64,000 nucleotides of DNA from Streptomyces qinglanensis (GCF_900111245.1 NZ_FOGO01000002.1:310001-374000); one strand, 5' to 3'. Numbered from the stretch's first letter, positions 47,018-56,810 are shown. A program made the numbers and translations. Notes: generated by a model from the letters alone, not told the origin.

Positions 47018-47956
47018 TCAGCCTCCCGCGGGCGGCGTGACGTCGGCACCCGGTGCGTCCGCGCCCTTCTCACCGGCCTTGTCCGCGGCCGTGACCGCGT
47101 GCCCGCCGAACTGGTTGCGCAGTGCGGCGATCATCTTCATCTGCGGGGAGTCCTCCTGCCGGGAGGAGAACCGCGCGAACAGCGACGCGGTGATCGCCGG
47201 CAGCGGCACCGCCTTGTCGATCGCGGCCTCCACCGTCCAGCGGCCCTCGCCGGAGTCCGCCGCGTAGCCGCGCAGCGCGTCCAGGTGCTCGTCGCTGTCC
47301 AGCGCCTTGACGGCCAGGTCCAGCAGCCAGGAGCGGATGACGGTGCCCTCCTGCCAGGAGCGGAAGACCTCGCGCACGTCGGTGACCGAGTCCGCGGCCT
47401 CCAGCAGCTCCCAGCCCTCCGCGAAGGACTGCATCATCGCGTACTCGATGCCGTTGTGGACCATCTTCGCGAAGTGGCCCGCACCGACCTTCCCCGCGTG
47501 CACCGAGCCGAACCGGCCCGCGGGCTTGAGCGCGTCGAAGACCGGCTGCACCTTCGCCACGTCCTCGTCGGAGCCGCCGTACATCAGCGCGTAGCCGTTC
47601 TCCAGGCCCCACACGCCGCCGGAGACGCCGCAGTCCACGAACCCGATCTGCCGGGCCCGCAGCTCCTCGGCATGCTTCTCGTCGTCGGTCCAGCGCGAGT
47701 TGCCGCCGTCCACGACCAGGTCACCGGGCGAGAGCAGCTCGCCGAGCTGGTCGACGGTCGACTGGGTCGCCGCGCCCGCCGGCACCATCACCCACACGAC
47801 GCGGGGTGCGCTGAGCGAGCCCACCAGCTCCTCGATGCTGTCCACATCGGAGATGTCCGGATTCCGGTCGTACCCGATGACCGTGTGGCCCCCGCGGCGG
47901 ATGCGCTCGCGCATGTTCCCGCCCATCTTCCCGAGACCGACCAGACCGAGCTCCAT
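47018..47956 (-). CDS. gnd: 6-phosphogluconate dehydrogenase, decarboxylating (short form)
   Basis: The product is 312 residues from ATG 47956 (AAGGGG 5 nt upstream; a GTG one codon earlier is also in frame). The Rossmann start is MELGLVGLGKMGGNMRERI, followed by VVDGGNSRWTDDEKHAEEL, DCGVSGGVWGLENGYALMYGG and the active-site KMVHNGIEYAMMQSFAEG. It oxidises 6-phosphogluconate to ribulose 5-phosphate with NAD(P)+. The ~300-residue length marks the YqeC/GndA-like bacterial subclass rather than the 470-residue E. coli type. Its insertion between dnaN and recF is characteristic of Streptomyces and relatives. The C-terminus has a Pro/Gly/Asp tail. Confidence 0.96.
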   Translation of the reverse strand: MELGLVGLGKMGGNMRERIRRGGHTVIGYDRNPDISDVDSIEELVGSLSAPRVVWVMVPAGAATQSTVDQLGELLSPGDLVVDGGNSRWTDDEKHAEELRARQIGFVDCGVSGGVWGLENGYALMYGGSDEDVAKVQPVFDALKPAGRFGSVHAGKVGAGHFAKMVHNGIEYAMMQSFAEGWELLEAADSVTDVREVFRSWQEGTVIRSWLLDLAVKALDSDEHLDALRGYAADSGEGRWTVEAAIDKAVPLPAITASLFARFSSRQEDSPQMKMIAALRNQFGGHAVTAADKAGEKGADAPGADVTPPAGG

Positions 47957-48247
47957 CACTGCCCCTTAGCTGAGTTTCCGCAGTTTCGTACGCATTCGAC
48001 CCTACGCCTTGCCGCACCCCTGTTCGGCGCGGCGGTACGGCGGTCCGGGGCACGCCGCCCGCGCGGGGCGCGGGACCGGACCCCGGGCCCTGCGCGGCCG
48101 CGGCGCCGGGCCGCGGGCTCGGCCTCGGACTGTGGTCCGGCCCCGGGCTGAGACACAGATCGGGACACGGACAGAGGCACGGACAGAGGCACGGGCCGGG
48201 GCCGCTTCCGACCGCCGCCGCGAGGTGCGGCCTCGGGCGGGCGGTCC

Positions 48248-49378
48248 TCAGCCGGAGAGGCGGACCGGCATGATCAGGTACTTGTACGCCTCGTCCGCCT
48301 CGGCGTCCTTGGCCGGCCGGCCGCTCAGCAGGGCGGGCTTGGTCGAGGTCGTGAACGAGAGCTGGGCCACCGGCGAGTCGATGGCGCTCAGCCCCTCCAG
48401 CAGGAAGCCCGGGTTGAAGGCGATCGAGATGTCGTCGCCGTCCAGGTCCGCGTCGACCCGCTCCACAGCCTGTGCATCGTCGCTGGAACCGGCCTCCAGG
48501 GTGAGCACGCCCTGCTCGAAGCTCAGCCGCACCGGGGTGTTCCGCTCGGCGACGAGCGCCACGCGCTTGACGGCCTCCACGAACGGTGCCGTCTCGATCA
48601 CCGCGACGGAGTTGAACTCCGTCGGGAAGAGCGTGCGGTACTTGGGCAGGTCGCCCTCCAGCAGCCGGGTCGTCGTCCGCCGCCCGGCGCCCTCGAAACC
48701 GATCAGGCCCTCACCGGAGCCGGAGCCGGAGAGCGCCAGCGTGACACTGTCGCCCCCGTTCAGGGACTTCGCCGTGTCCAGCAGCGTCTTGGCGGGCACC
48801 AGGGCCACCGCCGAGGCGTCCGGCGTCTCGGGCTTCCACAGGAACTCGCGCACCGCGAAGCGGTACCGGTCGGTGGAGGCCAGCGTGACGGTGTCGCCCT
48901 CGATCTCGATGCGCACACCGGTGAGCACCGGCAGGGTGTCGTCCCGCCCGGCCGCGATGGCGACCTGCTGGGCCGCCGCGGCGAAGACCTCGCCCGGGAC
49001 GGTGCCGGTCGCGGACGGCATCTCGGGCAGCGCCGGGTACTCCTCCACAGGGAGGGTGTGCAGGGTGAACCGCGAGGAGCCGCAGACGACGGTCGCCCGT
49101 ACACCGTCTGTGGAGATCTCCACCGGACGGTTGGGGAGGGCGCGGCAGATGTCGGCCAGCAGTCGGCCGGAGACCAGCACCGTGCCGTCCTCCTCGACCT
49201 CCGCCTCCACCGAGACCCGCGCCGAGACCTCGTAGTCGAAGCCGGAGAGGCTCAGTGTGCCGTCGTCCGCCTTCAACAGCAGGCCCGCGAGCACGGGCAC
49301 CGGCGGGCGGGCGGGGAGGCTCTTGGCCGTCCAGGCCACCGCCTCCGCGAGCACATCGCGTTCAACCCGGATCTTCAC
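48248..49378 (-). CDS. dnaN: DNA polymerase III beta sliding clamp
   Basis: The product is 376 residues from GTG 49378 with AGGAGG 10 nt upstream. Three clamp domains are seen: MKIRVERDVLAEAVAWTAKS at the start, FTLHTLPVEEYPALPEMP at the first domain border, and the C-terminal EAYKYLIMPVRLSG, where MPVRL is the conserved hydrophobic-pocket end. It encircles DNA and tethers polymerase III and other partners. It is the first gene on the left of oriC and is transcribed away from it. The 291-bp gap to gnd (47957-48247) contains a short ACGGACAGAGGC duplication and no gene. Confidence 0.99.
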   Translation of the reverse strand: MKIRVERDVLAEAVAWTAKSLPARPPVPVLAGLLLKADDGTLSLSGFDYEVSARVSVEAEVEEDGTVLVSGRLLADICRALPNRPVEISTDGVRATVVCGSSRFTLHTLPVEEYPALPEMPSATGTVPGEVFAAAAQQVAIAAGRDDTLPVLTGVRIEIEGDTVTLASTDRYRFAVREFLWKPETPDASAVALVPAKTLLDTAKSLNGGDSVTLALSGSGSGEGLIGFEGAGRRTTTRLLEGDLPKYRTLFPTEFNSVAVIETAPFVEAVKRVALVAERNTPVRLSFEQGVLTLEAGSSDDAQAVERVDADLDGDDISIAFNPGFLLEGLSAIDSPVAQLSFTTSTKPALLSGRPAKDAEADEAYKYLIMPVRLSG

Positions 49379-49505
49379 GTTCAGCCGCCTCCTGCTGCTG
49401 CCTCTGCTCGTGCTTTGCCGGGCACCAGTCTGACGTACCCGACTGACAGCGGGCGCGGGTGCGGGTCAAGTCGGTGCGGTGCGGTCCGGAGCGCGCGGCG
49501 CCGAG

Positions 49506-50137
49506 TTGTGCACAGCCCCCACTTCGAAGCGAATCCCGGGCTCTCTCTGTGTGGTCGTAGTAGTAGGGCTTGTGGAAACGGTGGAAAAGCACGTTTCCGC
49601 AGCTCAGCCGGGAAATTTTGTCCACCGCGCCTGTGGGCGGACCGGTGGAGGAAGCGGGGCTCGCTGTGGATGGCGAAAAGTTCTGCACACCCCGCCCACA
49701 GGGCGAGGGGGTTTCCCCACAGCTCCGCCCACAGCTTTCCCCGGCTTTCCCACAGCCCAAACCTCGCCCTGGATGTGACGGCTTTCACTCGGACCGGTGA
49801 GGGGGCGCGTTGAGTTGCCGAACAGTGGACAGATCTGTGGAGAAGCGGCCGCTCACTGGGGATAAGACGCCGCATCTTGTGGGCAGCCGGTGGACAACCC
49901 GGGGGCTCCGTCCCCGGGGCGCATCCCCCTCCACACCATGTGGACAACGTGCACCCACAAGTCCACAGCCGAATGACCTCGGCAAACCTCTTCCACGGCA
50001 GGGTGGTTGTGGACGCCCTTGGGACAACGAGAAGAGTCCCCAGGGTGTGGAAGCGGTAAACCGCTCACTGCTGTGGATTCCAGTACCTCGCACGCCACGA
50101 TTCGAACAGCGAGCAGCCTTCGGAGAGTTGTCCTCAG
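49506..50137. other. oriC: Chromosomal replication origin (oriC)
   Basis: Between dnaN and dnaA, a noncoding stretch holds many DnaA boxes (consensus TTGTCCACA). Seen directly: TTGTGCACA 49506-49514, TTGTCCACC 49618-49626, minus-strand TTCTCCACA 49836-49844, TTGTCCACC 49889-49897 and the perfect TTGTCCACA 49939-49947, AAGTCCACA 49959-49967, TTGTCCCAA (minus) 50019-50027, TTGTCCTCA 50129-50137, plus several two-mismatch sites such as TTTCCCACA 49746-49754 and TTCCCCACA 49713-49721. Both orientations occur in two loose groups. No long AT-rich unwinding stretch is visible, as known for Streptomyces oriC. Flanks 49379-49505 and 50138-50749 hold no gene. Confidence 0.96.
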
Positions 50138-50387
50138 TTGTGGGCCGGCCGCACGGTCGTTCGCGGAGCCGTTCGCCGAGCCGTCGCCGGGGGCCGTGAG
50201 CCGTCCGCGGGAGGCCGGGAGCCGCCAGTTGCCCGGTGTCCGGCTTCGGGGGTGCGGTGCCGGAGCGGTACTGGAGCGACTGGGGAGCGACGGGTAGGGG
50301 CGAGGCGGCTGGTAGCGGTCGGGCGCCTGTGCGTGGCATGTGCGCGGCGACTGGGCGGTCGGCGCAGGGAGCGATGTGCTCTCTGCC

Positions 50388-50425
50388 GGTGCCTCGGTGC
50401 CTCGGTGCCTCGGTGCCTCGGTGCC
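50388..50425. repeat. 8-bp tandem repeat next to oriC
   Basis: The unit GGTGCCTC is repeated 4.75 times without mismatch, about 250 bp from the last oriC DnaA box. It is noncoding. Confidence 0.85.
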
Positions 50426-50594
50426 CGACCGGGCGTTGCCGTCCGCCGGTGATCGGCCCGGACGCGCTGCTGCTGCCGGGAGTCCGGTCAGAGGGAGCGT
50501 GAGCAGTGCGGACAGGCGCATGCCGACGGGCCCGGCATGCCGCGGGCGGGGTGGCGGAGCCGGACGGCGGTGGGTGTCCGGGAGCGCCGCTGTC

Positions 50595-50706
50595 GGCACT
50601 GGCGGGACGGCACTGGCGGGACGGCACTGGCGGGACGGCACTGGCGGGACGGCACCGGGCGGGACGGCACCGGGCGGGACGGCACCGGGCGGGACGGCAC
50701 CGGCGG
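50595..50706. repeat. 14/15-bp minisatellite between oriC and dnaA
   Basis: About four copies of GGCACTGGCGGGAC are followed by about four copies of the variant GGCACCGGGCGGGAC, ending 44 bp before the dnaA stop codon. The change from a 14- to a 15-bp unit within the array indicates independent expansion of two variants. It may also influence dnaA transcript ends, as no other hairpin terminator was found there. Confidence 0.9.
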
Positions 50707-50749
50707 ACAGCCGCCCCGTCGGGCCGGGGCGGCTCCGGGCAGCCCTCGG

Positions 50750-52837
50750 TCAGCCGTTCTTGATGCGGTTGGTCAGCTCCGTGACCTGGTTGTAGATGGA
50801 GCGCCGCTCGGCCATCAGGGCGCGGATCTTGCGATCGGCGTGCATCACGGTGGTGTGGTCGCGGCCGCCGAACTGCCCACCGATCTTCGGCAGCGACAGA
50901 TCGGTCAGCTCCCGGCACAGATACATCGCGATCTGCCGTGCTGTGACCAGGACCCGGCTGCGCGAAGAGCCGCACAGGTCGTCCACCGTCAGCCCGAAAT
51001 AGTCCGCCGTCGCGGCCATGATGGCGGGTGCGGTGATCTCCGGGGTCGCGTCCTCGCCACCGGGGATCAGGTCCTTCAGCACGATCTCGGTCAGCCCGAG
51101 GTCGACCGGCTGCCGGTTGAGGCTGGCGAAGGCCGTCACCCGGATCAGGGCGCCCTCCAGTTCCCGGATGTTGCGCGAGATGCGCGACGCGATGAACTCC
51201 AGCACCTCGGGCGGCGCGTTGAGCTGCTCCTGTACCGCCTTCTTGCGGAGGATCGCGATCCGCGTCTCCAGCTCTGGGGGCTGGACGTCGGTGATCAGGC
51301 CCCACTCGAAGCGGTTGCGCAACCGGTCCTCGAGCGTCTCCAGCGCCTTTGGCGGCCGGTCGCTGGAGAGCACGATCTGCTTGTTGGCGTTGTGCAGGGT
51401 GTTGAAGGTGTGGAAGAACTCCTCCTGCGTCGACTCCTTGTCCGCCAGGAACTGGACGTCGTCGACGAGCAGGATGTCCATGTCGCGGTAGCGCTTGCGG
51501 AAGGCGTCCGCCTTGCCGTCCCGGATGGAGTTGATGAACTCGTTGGTGAACTCCTCCGAGCTGACGTAGCGCACCCGCGTGCCCGGGTAGAGGCTGCGCG
51601 CGTAGTGGCCGATCGCGTGCAGCAGGTGCGTCTTGCCGAGCCCGGACTCGCCGTAGATGAACAGCGGGTTGTACGCCTTGGCCGGCGCCTCCGCCACGGC
51701 GACGGCCGCCGCGTGCGCGAACCGGTTCGAGGCGCCGATCACGAAGGTGTCGAAGAGGTACTTCGGGTTCAGCCGCGCCGTCGGCTCCCCCGGCCCGGTG
51801 GCGGGGGCGGGCTGCGCGGCCAGCGGCCCGGGCGCTCCGCTGGGCGCCGGTAGCTGTGCGGGGCTGTCGTAGTGCGGCGCGGGGGGCCGGCCCTGGGGCG
51901 GCACCTGGGGACGGGGGCGCTGCTGGTGCTGCGGCTCGTACGCCTCGAACGACTGCTGGTCGTAGCCCTGGTTCCGTTGCCCGGCCGGGCCGCCCTGGTA
52001 GCCGGGCCCGCCGGGTCCACTGTCGTAGCCCTGGCCGCCGCGCTCATAGCTCTGACCGCCGCCGCGCTCGTAGCCCTGCGGGGAGTCGTAGCCGGAGCCC
52101 TGCTGCTCGTAGGGCTGCTGCTCGTACGACTGCTGGTCGTAGCCCTGCTGCGGGTCGTAGGACCGGTGCTGCTGCGGAGGGTACGGCTCGCGCGGCTGCG
52201 GCCAGGACGCGGGCGGGGCGGCGGGCGATCCGGGGCCGCTGGAGGGGAGGGCGCTGCGCGCGTAGTCCGCGGGATAAGCGGAGCGGGCGCCGGGGACGTC
52301 CCGGCCGTCGTACTGGTCGTACTGGTCGTAGCGGTCGTCGGGGTACCGCTCGTCGGTGTAGTGCTCCTGGCCGTACCGCTCCTGCTGCGCATGGGCCTGT
52401 GGCTGTCCCTGCCCCTGTGGCTGCGCCGGTCCCTGGGGCTGGCTCTGTCCCTGCTGCTGGGGTGCCTGCTGGTGCTGCTGGGGTGGCTGTCCCTGCGGGA
52501 GCGGAGTCTGCTGCTCCGGGGGCGGCGTGGGTGAGGGGATGGCGGGAGCGGGCGGGGTGGCCTCGGGTGCCGGGCCCGTCACCGTGATCGCCAGCCGGAT
52601 GGGCTGCTGGCACTCACGGCCGAGAGCCTCGGTGATCAGCGGGGCGAGCCGGCCCTCCAGCACGCCTTTCGCATACTCGTTCGGTACGCCGAGCAGTGCC
52701 GTACCGGAGACCAGGACGAGCGGCTGGCAGTCCCGCAGCCAGCGCTGGTCCTTCGCCTCGACGCCCTGCCCCTCGCGCAGGAGCTGCTCCAGCACCCGTG
52801 GCCACACTGCGGCAAGATCGGCAGGTAGGTCAGCCAC
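50750..52837 (-). CDS. dnaA: Chromosomal replication initiator DnaA
   Basis: The product is 695 residues from GTG 52837 ([20 protein letters not shown]). Domain I occupies 1-90. Domain II (about 90-350) is an exceptionally long Gln/Pro/Gly then Tyr/Gln/Gly-rich linker ([19 protein letters not shown]). Domain III (355-570) has Walker A GESGLGKT (396-403), Walker [11 protein letters not shown] and arginine-finger region [11 protein letters not shown]. Domain IV holds the box-recognition signature [15 protein letters not shown]. It binds oriC and loads the helicase. Most bacteria have about 450 residues; the difference is domain II. It is transcribed towards oriC, and a perfect DnaA box lies 157 bp upstream, consistent with autoregulation. 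Confidence 0.99.
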   Translation of the reverse strand: MADLPADLAAVWPRVLEQLLREGQGVEAKDQRWLRDCQPLVLVSGTALLGVPNEYAKGVLEGRLAPLITEALGRECQQPIRLAITVTGPAPEATPPAPAIPSPTPPPEQQTPLPQGQPPQQHQQAPQQQGQSQPQGPAQPQGQGQPQAHAQQERYGQEHYTDERYPDDRYDQYDQYDGRDVPGARSAYPADYARSALPSSGPGSPAAPPASWPQPREPYPPQQHRSYDPQQGYDQQSYEQQPYEQQGSGYDSPQGYERGGGQSYERGGQGYDSGPGGPGYQGGPAGQRNQGYDQQSFEAYEPQHQQRPRPQVPPQGRPPAPHYDSPAQLPAPSGAPGPLAAQPAPATGPGEPTARLNPKYLFDTFVIGASNRFAHAAAVAVAEAPAKAYNPLFIYGESGLGKTHLLHAIGHYARSLYPGTRVRYVSSEEFTNEFINSIRDGKADAFRKRYRDMDILLVDDVQFLADKESTQEEFFHTFNTLHNANKQIVLSSDRPPKALETLEDRLRNRFEWGLITDVQPPELETRIAILRKKAVQEQLNAPPEVLEFIASRISRNIRELEGALIRVTAFASLNRQPVDLGLTEIVLKDLIPGGEDATPEITAPAIMAATADYFGLTVDDLCGSSRSRVLVTARQIAMYLCRELTDLSLPKIGGQFGGRDHTTVMHADRKIRALMAERRSIYNQVTELTNRIKNG

Positions 52838-52993
52838 GGGGCACGCTCTCTCACTCGCTGGGTGACGGGTCACTCGGTGGGTGACGGTCGTCCGGTGACC
52901 GACCCGGTCCCACGAATGCATGTTTCTCGGGACGGTCGGGAAGGAAAGGAAGTTCGGCCACGGTAGTCACGCAGACCTGCCCCGTTCAAGTCG

Positions 52994-53002
52994 TTGTCCA
53001 CA
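52994..53002. promoter_or_regulatory. DnaA box in the dnaA-rpmH intergenic region
   Basis: A perfect TTGTCCACA lies in the 464-bp gap between divergent dnaA and rpmH, with a weaker TCGTGCACA (minus) at 53006-53014. The gap (52838-53301) holds the promoters of both genes and no additional gene. DnaA binding here would autoregulate dnaA, as in other Streptomyces. Confidence 0.8.
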
Positions 53003-53301
53003 GGCTGTGCACGACTGCAGTAGTCGAGTCGCCACCCGGTGGCTGTCCGGTGGGTGGCCGGGCCCCGTCGGGCCCGGTTTGACCGGGTGGTGTGGGCACG
53101 CGTACCGTAACCAGGTCGAGTGTCGACGGCTGCTGCCGCCTGCCTCCGATGGGCAAGATCAAACGGGATTCCCGGTCGATCATGAAGCGGTGCACACTCG
53201 GGCGTTGCGAGCTACTCGTGGGCGCACGGTGACAGCCGGTCGACTCCCCGCACCCAGTCCTGCGGCGAGCGCGGGACACCAAGCATCTCTGGAGCCCCCG
53301 A

Positions 53302-53439
53302 GTGAGCAAGCGCACCTTCCAGCCGAACAACCGTCGCCGCGCGAAGACCCACGGCTTCCGGCTGCGCATGCGGACCCGCGCCGGCCGCGCGATCGTCGCG
53401 AACCGCCGCAGCAAGGGTCGCGCCCGCCTGTCGGCCTGA
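53302..53439 (+). CDS. rpmH: 50S ribosomal protein L34
   Basis: The product is 45 residues from GTG 53302: [20 protein letters not shown], then [20 protein letters not shown] and ARLSA. This is the complete, highly basic L34 sequence, with the universal [18 protein letters not shown] start. It is a structural protein of the large ribosomal subunit. It is divergent from dnaA and followed 24 bp later by rnpA, the ubiquitous bacterial order. A GGAG lies 9 nt before the start. Confidence 0.98.
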   Translation: MSKRTFQPNNRRRAKTHGFRLRMRTRAGRAIVANRRSKGRARLSA

Positions 53440-53463
53440 GCAGCCTGACCACAGGTCCATGAC

Positions 53464-53895
53464 GTGCTGCCTACCGAGAACCGGCTGAGGCGGCGCGAGG
53501 ACTTCGCGGCCGCGGTACGCCGAGGACGCAGGGCCGGTCGCCCGCTTCTCGTCGTCCATCTACGCAGTCGAACGGACCCGCACGCGCCGGGGGGAGAGGT
53601 CCCCCCGCCGCGTGCGGGTTTCGTCGTGAGCAAGGCCGTCGGCAACGCGGTGATCCGTAACCGTGTGAAGCGACGGCTGCGGCATCTGCTGCGGGACCGG
53701 CTGTCTCTGCTGCCCCCCGGTAGCCTGGTTGTCGTACGGGCGCAACCCGGTGCGGCGGACGCGGACCACGTGGAACTGGCCCGCGATCTGGATGCCGCGC
53801 TGCGGAAGCTGCTCAACGGGCCCCCTCACCGCTCTGCCGCCTCGGGGGACAGCCCCCGGAATCCCGGACGCGAACCGGGAGGGAGAGCTCAGTGA
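53464..53895 (+). CDS. rnpA: Ribonuclease P protein component
   Basis: The product is 143 residues from GTG 53464 ([20 protein letters not shown]). The RNR signature is [20 protein letters not shown], which binds the pre-tRNA leader and RNase [25 protein letters not shown] completes the fold. RnpA assists the catalytic RNA in 5' maturation of tRNAs. The C-terminal 20 residues ([19 protein letters not shown]) are an extension. Its stop codon overlaps the yidD start (GTGA). Confidence 0.97.
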   Translation: MLPTENRLRRREDFAAAVRRGRRAGRPLLVVHLRSRTDPHAPGGEVPPPRAGFVVSKAVGNAVIRNRVKRRLRHLLRDRLSLLPPGSLVVVRAQPGAADADHVELARDLDAALRKLLNGPPHRSAASGDSPRNPGREPGGRAQ

Positions 53896-54182
53896 AGTAC
53901 CCGCTGCTGTGGTTGATCAAGCTGTACCAGTGGACCATCAGTCCGATGCTCGGTCCGGTGTGCCGGTACTACCCGTCGTGCTCCCACTACGGGTACACGG
54001 CCATCGCCCGTCATGGCGCCGTGAAGGGAACGGGCCTGACGGCTTGGCGCATCCTGCGCTGCAATCCGTGGTCGCCCGGTGGCGTCGACCATGTCCCCGC
54101 CCGGAAGCACCCGGTATGGCACCAGCGGATCCGCTCCCGCTGGCAGCAGCACCGGACCCAGTCCAACGCCCAAGGAGCCTGA
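53892..54182 (+). CDS. yidD: YidD: membrane-protein insertion efficiency factor
   Basis: The product is 96 residues from GTG 53892. It has the YidD/DUF37 hallmark: [31 protein letters not shown] (in parts), with its three conserved cysteines in CRYYPSCS and [15 protein letters not shown]. An amphipathic N-terminal helix binds the inner membrane. YidD assists YidC-dependent insertion. It lies 3 bp before yidC in the standard rpmH-rnpA-yidD-yidC cluster. Confidence 0.97.
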   Translation: MKYPLLWLIKLYQWTISPMLGPVCRYYPSCSHYGYTAIARHGAVKGTGLTAWRILRCNPWSPGGVDHVPARKHPVWHQRIRSRWQQHRTQSNAQGA

Positions 54183-54185
54183 TTC

Positions 54186-55346
54186 GTGGACACGATCCTG
54201 AGTCCTCTCTACAAAGCCGTCTCCTGGATCATTGTCCAGTTCCATTCGCTGTTCAGCCTGGTCTTCGACCCGGACGGCGGCTGGGCCTGGGGTCTGTCCA
54301 TCTTCTTCCTGGTGGTGCTGATCCGGATCTGCCTGATCCCGCTCTTCGTCAAGCAGATCAAGTCGACGCGGAACATGCAGGCGCTCCAGCCGAAGATGAA
54401 GGCGATCCAGGAGCGCTACAAGAGCGACAAGCAGCGCCAGAGCGAAGAGATGATGAAGCTCTACAAGGAGACGGGCACCAACCCGCTCTCCAGTTGCCTG
54501 CCGATCCTCGCGCAGTCGCCCTTCTTCATCGCCCTCTTCCGGGTCCTCCAGCACATCGCCGACAACAAGCCGGTGGGCGTCCTCAACGCCGAGCAGGTGG
54601 ACAGCGCCCGGAACGCGAAGATCTTCGGCGCCCCGATCGCCGCGAAGTTCATGGACAGCGCGGACAAGGTGAGCCAGCTCGGTGCCAGCCTGACCGACGT
54701 CCGCGTGGTCACGGTCATCATGATCGTCCTGATGTCGGCGTCGCAGTTCTACACGCAGCGCCAGCTCATGACCAAGAACGTCGACCTGACGGTGAAGACG
54801 CCGTTCATGCAGCAGCAGAAGATGCTGATGTACGTCTTCCCCATCATGTTCGCCGTCTTCGGCATCAACTTCCCCGTCGGTGTCCTCATCTACTGGCTGA
54901 CCACCAACGTGTGGACGATGGGCCAGCAGATGTTCGTGATCAAGCGCAACCCGACCCCCGGCTCCCGCGCCTTCAACGAGCGTCAGGAGAAGCTGCGGGC
55001 CCAGGGCAAGCTCAAGGAGGACCCCAAGGAGGTCGAGGCGCGCGAGGCCGCCGAGGCCGCCCGGGTCCGGCGGCAGCAGCCGAAGCGCCAGAGCAAGTCG
55101 CAGCGCCAGGGCGGCGGCGCGGTCGCCACGAGCACGGACAAGGACGAGTCCACCTCGGCCGCCACGTCCATGCAGAAGACCGGACCGAAGACGAACGAGA
55201 AGCAGTCCGGCCAGTCCGGTCAGCAGAAGTCCGGCCAGAAGCAGGGCGGCGGGTCGAAGGCGGCAGGCCAGCAGCAGAAGTCGGGCCAGAAGAAGTCCGG
55301 CCAGCGCAAGGGCCCGCAGCGCCCCAAGCACCCCTCCAAGAAGTGA
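54186..55346 (+). CDS. yidC: YidC/Oxa1 membrane protein insertase
   Basis: The product is 386 residues from GTG 54186. The five-helix Oxa1 core (1-265) includes [26 protein letters not shown], the cytoplasmic coiled coil [52 protein letters not shown] and [22 protein letters not shown] (in pieces). The conserved Arg in the groove is within LIRICLIP. The C-terminal 110 residues are a very basic Lys/Gln/Ser/Gly tail ([19 protein letters not shown]), known to help ribosome docking in Gram-positives. It inserts membrane proteins alone or with SecYEG. It is followed 20 bp later by khpB. Confidence 0.97.
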   Translation: MDTILSPLYKAVSWIIVQFHSLFSLVFDPDGGWAWGLSIFFLVVLIRICLIPLFVKQIKSTRNMQALQPKMKAIQERYKSDKQRQSEEMMKLYKETGTNPLSSCLPILAQSPFFIALFRVLQHIADNKPVGVLNAEQVDSARNAKIFGAPIAAKFMDSADKVSQLGASLTDVRVVTVIMIVLMSASQFYTQRQLMTKNVDLTVKTPFMQQQKMLMYVFPIMFAVFGINFPVGVLIYWLTTNVWTMGQQMFVIKRNPTPGSRAFNERQEKLRAQGKLKEDPKEVEAREAAEAARVRRQQPKRQSKSQRQGGGAVATSTDKDESTSAATSMQKTGPKTNEKQSGQSGQQKSGQKQGGGSKAAGQQQKSGQKKSGQRKGPQRPKHPSKK

Positions 55347-55366
55347 GCACCGAAGGAGTCCCCGCC

Positions 55367-55879
55367 GTGACGGATACGACCGCGCCAGAAGGCACCGAGG
55401 CCGACAGCGACACCCTGACCCGGCTGGAACAGGAGGGTGAGATCGCGGCGGACTACCTCGAGGGGCTGCTCGACATCGCCGACCTGGACGGCGACATCGA
55501 CATGGACGTCGAGGCCGACCGCGCCGCGGTGTCGGTGATCAGCGAGGGATCGGCCCGCGATCTGCAGAAGCTGGTGGGCCGGGACGGTGAGGTCCTGGAG
55601 GCCCTCCAGGAGCTCACCCGGCTCGCCGTGCATCGCGAGACCGGCGACCGCAGCCGGCTGATGCTGGACATCGCCGGCTTCCGGGCCCAGAAGCGCGAGG
55701 AGCTCGCGGAGCTGGGCGCGAAGGCGGCGCAGGAGGCACAGAGCAGCGGTGAGGCCGTGAAGCTCCGGCCGATGACGCCGTTCGAGCGCAAGGTCGTGCA
55801 CGACGCGGTGAAGGCGGCCGGACTGCGCAGCGAGTCCGAGGGCGAGGAGCCACAGCGCTGCGTGGTCGTACTCCCGTGA
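55367..55879 (+). CDS. khpB: KhpB/Jag: KH-R3H RNA-binding protein
   Basis: The product is 170 residues from GTG 55367, chosen for AAGGAG 8 nt upstream. An acidic N-terminus (EQEGEIAADYLEGLLDIADL) precedes a KH domain with VISEGSARDLQKLVGRDGEV (GxxG as GRDG) and an R3H domain with RSRLMLDIAGFRAQKREELAE and MTPFERKVVHDAVKAAGL. The Jag N-terminal membrane domain is absent, as usual in actinobacteria. The protein binds RNA, and in Firmicutes it is phosphorylated by PASTA kinases and tunes division and elongation. The stop overlaps the rsmG start. The order yidC-khpB-rsmG is canonical. Confidence 0.95.
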   Translation: MTDTTAPEGTEADSDTLTRLEQEGEIAADYLEGLLDIADLDGDIDMDVEADRAAVSVISEGSARDLQKLVGRDGEVLEALQELTRLAVHRETGDRSRLMLDIAGFRAQKREELAELGAKAAQEAQSSGEAVKLRPMTPFERKVVHDAVKAAGLRSESEGEEPQRCVVVLP

Positions 55880-56640
55880 CGCAGCAGTCGGGGGAGTCCC
55901 CGGAGGAGCGGCCGGGCCTGCCACCCGCCCCCGAGGCGGCGCGCAAGGCGTTCGGCGACAGTCTCCCCACCGTGGAGCGGTACGCGGAACTGCTGGCGGA
56001 TGCCGGAGTGCGGCGCGGACTGCTCGGCCCGCGCGAGGTGCCGCGGCTGTGGGAGCGGCACCTGCTGAACTGCGTGGTGCTCTCCGAGGTGGTGCCCGAG
56101 GGCGTCACGGTGTGCGATGTCGGCTCGGGTGCGGGGCTGCCCGGTATTCCGCTGGCGCTGGTGCGGCCGGATCTGGAGATCACGCTGCTGGAGCCGCTGC
56201 TGCGCCGCACGACGTTTCTCCAGGAGGTCGTCGAGCTGCTCGGGCTCGACCATGTGACGGTGCTGCGCGGGCGGGCCGAGGAGATGCTGGGCACCCTGAC
56301 GCCGGTGCACGTGGTGACGGCCCGCGCGGTGGCGCCGCTGGACCGGCTGGCCGGTTGGGGCGTCCCGCTGCTGCGGCCGTACGGCGAGATGGTCGCGCTC
56401 AAGGGCGACACCGCCGAGGACGAGGTCCGGACCGCGCGGGACGCGCTGCACAAGCTGGGTGTCGTGGAGACGACTGTGGAGCACATCGGCGAGGGGTTGA
56501 TCGATCCTCCTTCGACGGTGGTACGCGCCAGAGTCGGGGAGAGCCCCGGCGGAGTGCGCTTCGCCGCACGGCGGGTCAAGGCCGAGAAGGCGGCCCGAGC
56601 GAACGGCCGCTCCGCCCGGGGCGGTCGGCGGCGGCGCTGA
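55876..56640 (+). CDS. rsmG: 16S rRNA (guanine-527-N7)-methyltransferase RsmG
   Basis: The product is 254 residues from GTG 55876 (overlap with khpB). It has ERYAELLADAGVRRGLLGPREVPRLWERHLLNC (in parts), the SAM site VCDVGSGAGLPGIPLALV, LLEPLLRRTTFLQEV and VTARAVAPLDRLAGWGVPLL, then MVALKG. RsmG methylates G527 in the 530 loop of 16S rRNA; loss gives low-level streptomycin resistance and altered antibiotic production in Streptomyces. A basic tail (ANGRSARGGRRRR) ends it. A 307-bp gap to the parA start contains one parS site and no convincing gene. Confidence 0.97.
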   Translation: MTQQSGESPEERPGLPPAPEAARKAFGDSLPTVERYAELLADAGVRRGLLGPREVPRLWERHLLNCVVLSEVVPEGVTVCDVGSGAGLPGIPLALVRPDLEITLLEPLLRRTTFLQEVVELLGLDHVTVLRGRAEEMLGTLTPVHVVTARAVAPLDRLAGWGVPLLRPYGEMVALKGDTAEDEVRTARDALHKLGVVETTVEHIGEGLIDPPSTVVRARVGESPGGVRFAARRVKAEKAARANGRSARGGRRRR

Positions 56641-56796
56641 ACCGGACGCAGGCAGGCCGGTCCCGCCGATCTGTTGGTCGGGCCGGCTGGTCGTCCGGTC
56701 GGGCGCTGAAACGCTGATTCGGTTACTCCATAAAAACGCTTAAGACCCCGCGGAGCGGAGTGTCGCGGCGGACACCGTGCGGTGCCTGTGCATCGT

Positions 56797-56810
56797 GTTT
56801 CACGTGAAAC
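56797..56810. promoter_or_regulatory. parS: parS centromere site 1
   Basis: A perfect GTTTCACGTGAAAC palindrome in the rsmG-parA gap. ParB loads here and spreads. An open frame runs through it, but translation from the upstream start is not supported. It is the parS closest to oriC in this window, about 6.8 kb away. Confidence 0.97.

Noticed and set aside
47840..47852. DnaA-box-like CTGTCCACA within gnd, and similar sites in gyrA
   Set aside because: Single one- or two-mismatch matches in coding sequence, explained by codon content; no clustering.
50388..50706. Possible CRISPR array
   Set aside because: Units are 8-15 bp, directly adjacent and without unique spacers, and no cas genes are present.
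53729..55366. Long N-terminal extension of khpB through yidD and yidC
   Set aside because: It runs out of frame through two well-supported genes; GTG 55367 has its own ribosome site.
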